A stretch of DNA of 52,067 bases from a virus: positions 1 to 52,067 of IMG/VR virus record IMGVR_UViG_3300037808_002201, one strand, 5' to 3'. The notes under the pieces are model-generated. The model did no database searches. It had not been told where the DNA came from and saw only the letters and a list, made by a program, of their open reading frames with translations. A program made the position numbers and the translations under genes. This document shows positions 6,628 to 17,200 of this stretch, in pieces; positions within the stretch are counted from its first letter, which is position 1, and the number at the start of each line of letters is the position of its first letter.

Positions 6628-9600
6628 TCAGCCCAAGTGAAAATTACAAGGAAATGGGCCATCAACATAAGTTCCAGTAGAAGTTGAGCCTGCAATAAAG
6701 AAGCAAAGCTCATCTTCCTCAAAAAGAGTTTCATCAGAACAAGTTCCTATTCCAATCTTTTTTAGGTCTAATATTCCAACTGATAAATCTGAGTTCCTAA
6801 AGCCAGATTTCTTGAGGTGAACACCAAAGTTTAATACAGTTCTGTTTGCCTCGTTTAGCGCATCGTATAAAACATTTTTAGTATTAAGAATTGCTATTCC
6901 AGTTTTACTATCAAGATCCACCCCTACCTTAAAAATAACTCCAGATGTTATATCTTCGTAATTAACCTCGAATTCTATAATGTCCTCTATCTCTAGTAGC
7001 CCCTCTGTATTTAGGCCTGGCTCTATCATTAAAGCCTTCTGATATCCGGGCAAATGTCCGGACTGTATCGCCCACTTCATTACAGCGGATGTAATGGGAA
7101 TCTTTATTTCATCGCCAGATAGATACTCTCCTAGGGGAATGTGATTTATGAAAGAATCATTCTCATGAACAACTAGCTCAAAAAACCTCCCTAGGTTGTC
7201 AGCATTCATATTCTTATAAGAAAAAACATTAAAATCTTTAGTTATAGACGCCGGCTCCTTAAGCTTTATTGTCATATATGAGTCTATAATTTTTGTTCTA
7301 GAGGTAATATTAAGAGGGAAAGTTACCGTGAGCCTATCAACACTATTATTCTCGTCCCTTCCTATTCGCAAGTTATTCGATAAAACGTTTGAAGCCTCCA
7401 GATCTGTCTGAAAGACAACTTCATGTAATTTTGTAGCGAAATTAACGCCTTGAGTTGGGCTATTCTCCTGGTGCACACCAAAGTCAAAGGAGACAATGCC
7501 AGTGCCAGGATGCACAGCTGGATTTTCACCAATCTTTATCATTTCTTCGTCAGGATTGCTTAATAAATCGCTAGAATTTGGATCAAAATAAAGACCTGTT
7601 ACAACTTCATTAATTCTTCTAAATCTAAAAAATACAAAATTATCATGACCACTTTGTTCTATAAGTTTTGTTCCAAAATTAAAGTCTGATATTAAATCAT
7701 TATCATCGTTATAGATTTCTCCACTAAAAAATATTTCCGGCTTATTTGAGGAACTCTGCCTCCAGCCGAGCCTTAGCTTCGCATAGGTATCATCTTCGTT
7801 GGTAATAGTGATACTTCCACAAGAAATTATGGTCCCCGCCAGTAACTTGCTATTCTCCCAAATCACTCTAGATGCCCTAAAGTCAATTATAAAATCTCCG
7901 CTAAAACTATTTTCCAGTGGAGATATAACTCCATATCTTTTTTCTGCGTTTATTGTAGTATAGTCGAATATTGCGGGGTTATTATCACCAGCATCAGATG
8001 TAATTATTAAGTTTTGACCAGCAGTCGCATCAGTACTCCATTCATCAAACCTTTTGTAAGACATATCAGAAAAAGATTCAGATATAACTTCTGTTGCTGA
8101 AGCCTTTAGTGCTTCATCAGCGTAACCATCAACATATCCATCTATAAAAGCATCAACATGCAAACTTGCTATTGCCTTACTTATCTTCACTCTATCTTTC
8201 GAAATATCATTATTTGACCCAGAGTCTTCACATCCAACATATGTGCCGTCAGAGTATTTCATTGCTGGATATCCAGACTTAGTATAACAAGTTCCGTTAT
8301 AGCCCTTTATAAAATTTTCGTAAAGATCTATTGCGCAATCTTGTATTGAGCCAGGCGGAAGAGGCATAGATATATTTGAATATTCGTAATCTCCATGATA
8401 TGGAACTCCTGGGCTAGAATAGATCTCTCCATCCGGTATAAATAAATCATTTGCTAAAACTTTTTGATTTCTATATTTTGGAGAACAATTTTTTTCACCA
8501 TCGCATGTTTCATCTCCGCATATGCAGATAGTTTGACTTTTTTCAACGAAATTAGTCTCAACGTATCTTCTTAAATCGCATACCTCCAAGAATCTTGACT
8601 CAAACTGCGAGCCAATATGGCTTATGGAGTATCTGTTGGATTTAAATGGAACATTTGATAAATTACTATTATCTGCAAGCATATTAGTCGTAGTTCCACT
8701 TGCAACTTCTAAGTTAAAATTATTCGATCCTAAAAATTTTACCTCAGATCCGCCCTCATCTGTAACCCCCAAGCTCACTGCCGTTCCGCTGCTATCTACT
8801 GATTTTGACTTAACAATATACAGGCCACCGTCTGCTGTATCATCCGGAATAAAGACAGCATCACCAACTCTTATTGACAAAGCTTTATTTGGGTCATCAA
8901 CTGTAAACTCTACAATGTTTGTCTCTGCAGTTACTGAGCCACTATTATTCGTATCAATAAAAATCGACGGAAAATCATTTTTTTGATGTATATTTTCTAA
9001 TTTTAACCTTAAAATTTTAAACGATTTTTCTACCGAAAAGTTGACAAATCCCTCAACAGCGTCTTCGAGTAGCTCTATATCTTTCCCGTCAATCGTTCCA
9101 TCGCCATTGAGATCTGCCTTTAGCATATCCAATATGCTTAAATCTCCAGATAATATTGAGCGCTCTGTAGTTTTTGCATTTGTTGTATTTCCAACAATTT
9201 TTAATAAACTTAGTATATCACTACTTTCATACTTTCCACTATTATTAAAATCGCCAACATTTAATATCTCACATTTTTTAGATATTATCCTATACTTAGA
9301 GTTACACTCACAGTCTAGATCAGGAATAAAGATCCTATTTATTAAATTTGAATCAAGCATTTCTTTGCTTGGATTCAATATAATCACTTCATCTCTCTGA
9401 ACAAACCCCGGCAGATTTATTTCGCCAGTTATTTTCTGTGCTTCTCTAACATTTTTGTCCTCTACGTTCGCAAGAACAATCGGAGCATGATCATAACCAT
9501 CTATACTTGATACCGCCTTTATTTCAGCAGCATCTCCAATCCTTGAGAATATAAAATTTCCAGTCCTAGGGTGCGTGCTAGGCTCAGAAAACTGGTCCAC

Positions 9601-11145
9601 TCTATCGATAATGATTAAATTCTCTGCATTTGGAGTAATATCTTTTAGCGATATAAATCTTTCAAAACTTGGTATTCTCGTGCCTCCAACAAATTCTTCG
9701 GTCTTTGAAAGAGACATTTCAAATCCATCAACAGAATAGGCAGATCCATCCGTAACTTCAATTATATCAGCCAAAACCCTATACCATAATGAGGAGTATC
9801 TATCGTCAACATATCTCTTATTGGCAGAGTCATATTCTACAAATCTTGACTCTTGTTTTGAGTATTTCTCAACAATATTAAGCTCTTGTCCGTTATCAAT
9901 CTTTCTAAGAGTCTTGTCGTATCCTTTTTCAAGGATGACCGTACCTATTGAGCTATCCCCTCGCCTAGATATCATTATTGAGTAATATTTATCCGGCTTT
10001 ATTAATCCTCCTATATTTTTGTCAGCAACCAAAGTGTTTGAAAAGTTAAAATTTACAATTTGAGGTCGGTCGCTCAATATATGTCCAAGATTATCAAGAT
10101 CCAACATGTCGTAAGATACTTCGACAAGCGGGTCGCCATCGGGGTCAAAATCAATTAAATTCTCTGGAATGATATCAGTTATACATTGAACTTCTGTTGA
10201 TAATTCATGAATCGCCACTACAATCTCGCCTGAGAATCTAAATTCATCTCCAGCAGGTGCGCTCAAGTCTTTTTTAACTGATAATAATAAGTCCAAGCCC
10301 TGTATGTTATCTGACTTAGATAAAAACTTTTGACCATAAGCAGTTGAGGGCTTTCCATTCGGCAGTAATTTTAATTGTTCTTTTGCGCTAAGCTCAATAT
10401 ATACTGATGAAGAATCATTATTCATTCCTATTAACGAATCTATCTCATCCAGTATCAAATTAGCAGGATCAGAGCTAATAAAATTAGAAAGTTCAAAATT
10501 TGGAGACTGAACTTGACTCGATAGAGTCTTCTGAGGGAAAACTGATAATGGGCTAGACTCTTTTATCTCTAAGTAGCCGTTATCTCCAATTAGATTTGAG
10601 CTTTCAATATACGAATCGTTTTCTGTACGACCAGTACCGCCCGAGAAGTTGTTTAAAATAATTCCAAATATTTCAGTATAATAAAAATCTGTTATTTGAG
10701 ATCCGTTTTCTTTGAAGTTAATTATTTCAAATACTATCTCTCCGCTCTTGCTGACTCCATTTGGGGTCCTTCCTGCTATCAGAACTGTTGGGAAGATTCT
10801 GCCTTGGACATCTACGTCTCTTATCTCTAGCTCGATTCTATTCCCATCTATAGCGTCACTTGGCTGAAGGTCTAGGCGTACTGGTGCGCCATCATATCTT
10901 CCATTCCTAACTAAGTCTTCGGACGAATTACCTTTATCAGAATACTTTCCTGGAGACGATGTATTTAGCAGCACCCTGCTGCTAAACAACCTGTCTCTTA
11001 TAATTCCATTCCCATGAAAATCTTTTACAATACTGGACGTAGCAGCGCGATTATAGATCTGCTCTTCATCTAAATCTTTTTCAACGATTCTTTGTCCATC
11101 AAAAAAATTAACTCTTGGGGTAATTGTCTTCTTTGACTTTCCCAT
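6628..11145 (-). CDS. Giant baseplate/tail-tip protein with dockerin-like loops
   Basis: A 1505-residue structural protein. Near the N-terminus, VNFFDGQRIVEKDLDEEQIY followed by DFHGNGII resembles the GQ/GK-x(2-3)-x-x-DL-x-x-EQ-x-Y...HGxG segment I recall from contractile-tail and injection-system operon proteins. Residues 632-643 and 678-689 each fit a DxNxSG/DGxxxxxD calcium loop, as in dockerin repeats. Cys clusters lie near residues 609-622 (DCECNSKYR) and 868-885 (ICICGDETCDGEKNC). A DGYVDGY segment lies near residue 1000, a LamG-like sandwich near 1080-1180, and a DNRLRE-like strand-rich domain near 1255-1415. The chosen ATG has AGGAG seven bases upstream; a TTG two codons earlier is less likely. 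It is the last of the tail genes, before IscA. A peripheral baseplate or fibre-attachment role is inferred. Confidence 0.75.
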   Translation of the reverse strand: MGKSKKTITPRVNFFDGQRIVEKDLDEEQIYNRAATSSIVKDFHGNGIIRDRLFSSRVLLNTSSPGKYSDKGNSSEDLVRNGRYDGAPVRLDLQPSDAIDGNRIELEIRDVDVQGRIFPTVLIAGRTPNGVSKSGEIVFEIINFKENGSQITDFYYTEIFGIILNNFSGGTGRTENDSYIESSNLIGDNGYLEIKESSPLSVFPQKTLSSQVQSPNFELSNFISSDPANLILDEIDSLIGMNNDSSSVYIELSAKEQLKLLPNGKPSTAYGQKFLSKSDNIQGLDLLLSVKKDLSAPAGDEFRFSGEIVVAIHELSTEVQCITDIIPENLIDFDPDGDPLVEVSYDMLDLDNLGHILSDRPQIVNFNFSNTLVADKNIGGLIKPDKYYSIMISRRGDSSIGTVILEKGYDKTLRKIDNGQELNIVEKYSKQESRFVEYDSANKRYVDDRYSSLWYRVLADIIEVTDGSAYSVDGFEMSLSKTEEFVGGTRIPSFERFISLKDITPNAENLIIIDRVDQFSEPSTHPRTGNFIFSRIGDAAEIKAVSSIDGYDHAPIVLANVEDKNVREAQKITGEINLPGFVQRDEVIILNPSKEMLDSNLINRIFIPDLDCECNSKYRIISKKCEILNVGDFNNSGKYESSDILSLLKIVGNTTNAKTTERSILSGDLSILDMLKADLNGDGTIDGKDIELLEDAVEGFVNFSVEKSFKILRLKLENIHQKNDFPSIFIDTNNSGSVTAETNIVEFTVDDPNKALSIRVGDAVFIPDDTADGGLYIVKSKSVDSSGTAVSLGVTDEGGSEVKFLGSNNFNLEVASGTTTNMLADNSNLSNVPFKSNRYSISHIGSQFESRFLEVCDLRRYVETNFVEKSQTICICGDETCDGEKNCSPKYRNQKVLANDLFIPDGEIYSSPGVPYHGDYEYSNISMPLPPGSIQDCAIDLYENFIKGYNGTCYTKSGYPAMKYSDGTYVGCEDSGSNNDISKDRVKISKAIASLHVDAFIDGYVDGYADEALKASATEVISESFSDMSYKRFDEWSTDATAGQNLIITSDAGDNNPAIFDYTTINAEKRYGVISPLENSFSGDFIIDFRASRVIWENSKLLAGTIISCGSITITNEDDTYAKLRLGWRQSSSNKPEIFFSGEIYNDDNDLISDFNFGTKLIEQSGHDNFVFFRFRRINEVVTGLYFDPNSSDLLSNPDEEMIKIGENPAVHPGTGIVSFDFGVHQENSPTQGVNFATKLHEVVFQTDLEASNVLSNNLRIGRDENNSVDRLTVTFPLNITSRTKIIDSYMTIKLKEPASITKDFNVFSYKNMNADNLGRFFELVVHENDSFINHIPLGEYLSGDEIKIPITSAVMKWAIQSGHLPGYQKALMIEPGLNTEGLLEIEDIIEFEVNYEDITSGVIFKVGVDLDSKTGIAILNTKNVLYDALNEANRTVLNFGVHLKKSGFRNSDLSVGILDLKKIGIGTCSDETLFEEDELCFFIAGSTSTGTYVDGPFPCNFHLG

Positions 11146-11201
11146 TAACAATCTCCTGAATAAATATACTCATCGATAATATCTTGAATATTAATAGGGT
11201 A

Positions 11202-14200
11202 CTAGCACTTACCATCTGGAAAAATTACCAAGCAGTTTGAGTGCGCGGGCTTTAGCCTTTCGGCTAGCTCAACAATTAAATCCTCTACCTCTTCACTTTG
11301 TATTTTACCAAAACTATCTATAATATTTAGATCAAATTCAAATATACCATTTTTTGCATCAGTTATTGATGCAAGATTAATATCTTTTTTAATTTCTTTA
11401 TTAAAATCAATCAAAGTTGTCGTTAAGTCATCGCTAATAACTGGTAGAGCAGAGTTAAGATTGCTAGAGTAATTATTGTCAAAAAATAAACCAAATGCAT
11501 CAGACTTAAATCTTCTAGCTTCCCTACTGAATCGAATATTATCAATTCTTGCCATTGCAGTCTGCATCCCGATATTATCGGACCCAATCGATATAGCTCT
11601 GAAATCATCAGATAAGTTTATTTTGTAAGAAATATTATTTGCAGCATGTTTATCGCCTCTTCTTTGCCCAAACACAGTCCCGTCACCAAATGAAATATCT
11701 TGCTCACCATAAGTTACCGCCCCACTTTCTTCACCGTCGACGAAAAGTCTCATCATATCTTGGTTTGAGTTGGTCTTATAAGTGCAGCATATTCTATGCC
11801 ACGTATTCTTTTCCCATGCAATCTTGGATTTTATTGAATAAGTTTTTTTATCTGATTTTATTGAGAATACTAAATTATTTTTACTATCCTTATATATAGA
11901 AACTCTATTTCCATTTGATTCCACTGGGATATAAGATACGATAACATCGATATTACTTCCAGGTAGGGCATCTTTTGTGCTTATAGTTCTTCCGTCTGGC
12001 GAAAGAGTATATCCGGTAGAAAAATCTTTACTAACACCAGAGCCGCCCTCAAGCTTACCTGTTATCTTGCTTCGACTTATTTCGTCGAAAAATATACTAT
12101 CTATTTCCTCTTTTTTGTAAAAATCATCCATTTCAGACTTTCTGCTTATAAGATGAATCCCTATAATTTCTTTTGCGGTCGTAGGCAAAATAATTTTTGT
12201 TGGAGAAGTAGATTTAATTCTAGTTTTTGATACGGAAAATATATCAACATAATATCTATCTTCATAATCTCTGCCTGATCCGAGCAGAGGGCTTATCCAA
12301 AATTCAATCGTCCCTTCATCTTTTCGAAATATTGATTTTGAATTATCAATTATATATGGTGATCCACCAAAAAATCTTGCTGAAGAGCCAAAGTTATTAT
12401 TAACACTATTTCTGCTGTAATTAACCTTGCTGTCATGATAGTTGTGAATCGCCCTATTTCTTATAGGGCCACTGGATGTTCGATGAGACTCCACAAAGAC
12501 TTTCCTCGCTAAGTCTCTTCCAATCCCCATATTGCTCATTGCATATACAAATTCTTCTTCATTATTTATTTTTTCAAGCAATATTTCACGCTGACTAGCA
12601 GTAAGCTTGAATTTATTATTTGTCTTAGAGTTTAAGAATACTTTAGACCGAAGCCTTCTTGACTGCTCTCTTATTGGATTATGAAAATCTATCAATGTAA
12701 GAGTTTGCTCATCTGGGCAGCTCGGATGTGTCTTGTTAAAATCAGAAGTAATACTTAAGTGATTTCCAGAAGAACTATCAGTTGGGCGAGCATCACTTAG
12801 CATTTCGGATAAAATTTTAAACTCATCTATTATTCCTCCCCAAGAATTCCCTTTGTTTGAGTCGGTCCCTATATGAATCCTTTTTCCGATAGCCTTTAGC
12901 TCAACACTTAAGTAAGCCGGATAGTCAACGGTATACCTTCCAGGGGTTAGCTCAAACGGTATAGACCCAGATGAGCCATGTGTTCCGAATATAAAAGCCC
13001 CACTTTCATAAGATAATATTTCTGCAGATTCACCATTATTATCTGAAGTAGTTATTGAATTTGTCTCTATGATTTTAATTGTGCAAATTTCATAATTTTC
13101 ATCAGCTATATACAAGGATCCAGTTATTCTATCAACTTTTTTAAATAATTTTGTTGATTTTATTACTCCATTTCCCCGTAGTGAAAAGCTTTCATAATTT
13201 GTTCCATCGATAGTTTCTCCATAGATTACTATCTTATTACTTTGATTGAACATTATATTATCTGAATCTATTTCTATATCTATAAATCTTCCAAGATTTT
13301 TCTTATAAATCTGAACGCTATCAGAAGACATGATTCCAAAATTTTCTTCTTCACTAACTATCTCGTCAAATTCTACTTTAACTCTGGACCCAACGACTTC
13401 TATTTCGCTATATAAAGGTATGAATCTATCTTTAATAATTTTTTTAATCTTTACATCCAATAGCTCTGTTGGCTCAGACCCATTTATAAATAAAACACTA
13501 TTCCCACTAAATATATTTTCAGAACCAACCATCAGATCTCCAGCCCGCCCTATCTTCGGCGCTCTATATGATGATCCGCCCAGATTGACTTGGTTTTTTA
13601 TTCTGGAGTAAATTAAGCCAAATGTTTCTATATAGATATTTGAATCAGAATAATCTATCGAACTTATATACTTACATGTATCTAAATCTTTTTTAATAAA
13701 TTCAATAACTCTCGTATCAAGATTAACTCTATACGACGGGTTTTTACCAGTCCTCTTTTCAACAATTTTTACCTTGCCATCAACCACCGAATACAGTACG
13801 CCACCTAGCTCTTCCGTTTCGCCGCCGTCTCTCTCTCTGTATATTGCAAATTTACCACTCCTGAGGTCCGTTAGAATCGAGCTGCTTATTCCTGAAACCG
13901 GCGGGAAAGAAAATATAATATCTGATGCTGAAGTATTAAATATAAATGGAGTCATTTTATCCCCGGAAGCAAGAAGCGCAGACCCTCCAGAAACTCCCGA
14001 TACTATTAGCTCCTCACCAATCAGCGTTGGAGCTATAATTGAGCTGGAAATAATTACAGACCTACCTATAAAGCTATCGTCAAATGAATGGTCCTCACTC
14101 ATAAATAGTGACTGACCAGCAACAACTGTTCCCTTGCCTATTTCTTCCGAAAAGTCTATTCTGCCAACAGAAAAGTTGTGCAGAACCTCCCTACTAATAT

Positions 14201-17200
14201 CCGAAAACTTATTATTTACAGAAACTGGTATTGCTCCGCCAAATTTAAACAAGTTAGGAGACTCAAGTCCATCAATAAATAAATGCATTTCATCCATCTC
14301 ATACGGAGTATTTAACTTCCAACTTGCTGAAATATGATGAAGCTCTCCAGGCTGAAAATGCTTTATGCTAGTGGCAATATTGAACATTTGAGGAGCATTA
14401 TTTTTCGGATAGCTATATATTCTAAAGTTCAAGAATCCCTTGCCATCCTTGAATACAGATAATCTTCCAGCCTTATCCTCTTCTCCAGTATCCATTAGAA
14501 ATCTTAATCTATCTGAACTAAAGCGAATCTCTGCTATTCCATTTTTAGAAATTATTTCTTCAAAATAGCCATCTGAGTATCCATCTGAGTATCCATCTAA
14601 ATAACCATCTGAGTATCCATCTAAATAACCATCTGAATATCCATCTACAAAAATAGGTGATGGCATTTTTAGTAAAAATTCAATCTTCTTATCAGTATCA
14701 ATTACGGCTCCAATATTTGAATTATCAGAAATATTTGAATTTTCTAAACCAATATACCTTATAAAATCTATATCTAAAGACGTATTATCATTTTTCTTAT
14801 GAAAATTACTTGAATCTATATATTCTGCGTCCAATACATGCACCTTTACAGCGCTCGTTATATTCGGCTCGGATGTAGATAACTCATTCATATCCAATCT
14901 GCTTATAATCTCGCTATCAACACCGAACTTTATTACATCTGAATACTCACTCTTTGAAATGAAATATTCATGAAACTCTCCATCTCTCCATTCATTTTTA
15001 ATTATATCCAATATTTCACCCGAATTAACATCAGTAATAATTAACAAATCTGAATTATTAGAGCTAATTCCAAGAGTTATTTTTATATTTATATTTTTAT
15101 TTTTAAAATGAATCGGAGTTATTCCAGAAAATCTACCAGAAACCATTCCGTCAAAGGTTGTGACACTATCAAGATCTGGCGAATAATCAATGTCAGACAC
15201 TCTCGCTGATACAGTATAATTAAAATCACTTTCTGAGCATGATATTGGAGATGTAATTAAATTCCCCAAGTTATTTGGCGACCTATAGGACTCCATCCTA
15301 TATACGCCTCCGGATTCTGAGGTTTTGAAGTCACCAATTTTATTCCATTTTAATGATTCATTTTCTGATCCACCAGATATTACATTTGCAGCTTCTATTT
15401 CAGACTTAACCATGTTTCTCCAACCATGATCTTCAAGCAATCCTCTTCCGCAATATCTATATTCTGAATTGCAGCTGGAGTTATCTTCGCAATTTTCATT
15501 GTCAATTATTAACATTTTTTCTACTGATGAAAATTCACCATCAGTGATTATTCTTCCAGAGAAAGAATATATAGACTCAACACTTGAATAGATATTTTCA
15601 TAAGAATTATTTGATGGGATCGGACGATAGACTCCATTTGGCATAATGCTTGGAATATAATCTTCAGTAAGAATTTCCAGTAATTTTGGATCTATATTTT
15701 TTAAATCTTGATAATTATCAATATTCCATTCTTCAGAATAATCCTCAAGATTCATATTAAGCTTTGACAGCATCCCTAGGAGAAAATATTTTTTTATTTG
15801 ACACCCATAAGAGCAGGCCTTATTATTATTGTAATACCATGCGTTTTCAGAGTAATTATCTGGAGAGATAACAAAATATCCATCACGCGCATGATTCATG
15901 CTTGAGGCTATATCGCTGCCAACTTCTAGTCCAAACTTTTCCGGATAAGAGTAAGAAAGCCCTACCTCAATTATAAATTGGAATAATTGTTCAAAAGTAT
16001 TTTTGCCTAAATTATTAGAAAAAATATTCCTTCCATATGCATATCCTTTGTCCTCCCATATGAATGAGTTATAAGAACTCAAATCACCAGAGTCTTTAGA
16101 TAGAATTATGTGCCCGCCTCTTCCAACTATATTATCCAGAACAAGCTGATCGCCTGGAGTTCCGCTGGAGTTATTATCAATAATTTGAGCCAATACGCTT
16201 GCTACATAATAATGGTCTTCTTCAGAAATAGCGCTTGTTGCAAAGACGGGTATCCCGAAAACATCTATATATTTTTCAAAACCTGCAGTTTTAAAGGGCA
16301 ATAAATATTCTGGAATTTCATTTGCCCTCAAGACCTTTTCTTCTATAACTGCAGATACTCCAATTGGCATCTCTTTCGTGTTATTCGCCCTAGCCTTCAA
16401 TACCCATTGGCCAGAATCCTCACTAACAGGAGATTTGCATAGCTCATCAAAGCCTATAAAAACTCCCTCTGTATCACTATGGTTGTGAGGAATCCCAGAT
16501 GACACATTCGGCATATCATCTTTATGAATCTTAAATGTTGACTTCTTAGGATTTCTCCCAGATCTTCCTATGTAAATATCACTTATAGAGAATCTGCTAT
16601 GAATATTAGATTTTATATTTTTTACTTGAATTAAAGACTTACACTCCCTATCAAGAGTGCCTACGAACAGCCCTTCGTTTATCTCTCCTATCGAATCTAC
16701 CTGCTCAGTATTGGAAAGAATGCGATCTACATTATCCATATTCATAGATTCGTAAAGATCATTAAATTTGCCTGCGTCTAATAGGCTTGAGTAAAAAAGT
16801 TTTATTTCTTTTTTCTTTCCATTGATAGAGCTCTTCATAAATATACTTGCTATATTTTCATTGGGATCTCGCGTGATTTTTAGCTGCAAAAAATCTGAAG
16901 AAAAGTCGACTATATATGGCCTCTTGTCATGCCCTAAGATCGATGAGCTATTATCTCCATTGTCAATTATTGAAATATTCTGAGTCAAGATCGAAATAAA
17001 ACCAGTTGGAAGATAATTATCGAGCTTTGACGAATCAGATGAGGTAATATAACTCTTATTTTCTGGAAATCTATCTACAATAAATCCATACGGATCTTGT
17101 ATTATCCTATTATATATCTGCCTTCCCGCCGCATCTACGAGGCCAACAACTCTATATATTGATCCTGAAGAATCCAGAACCCTAAATACTGATGGGCTAT

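Noticed and set aside
6300-6734. 144-codon version of the IscA gene
   Set aside because: The first 40 residues are not IscA-like and overlap the preceding gene; ATG at 6614 fits the family start and has a ribosome site.
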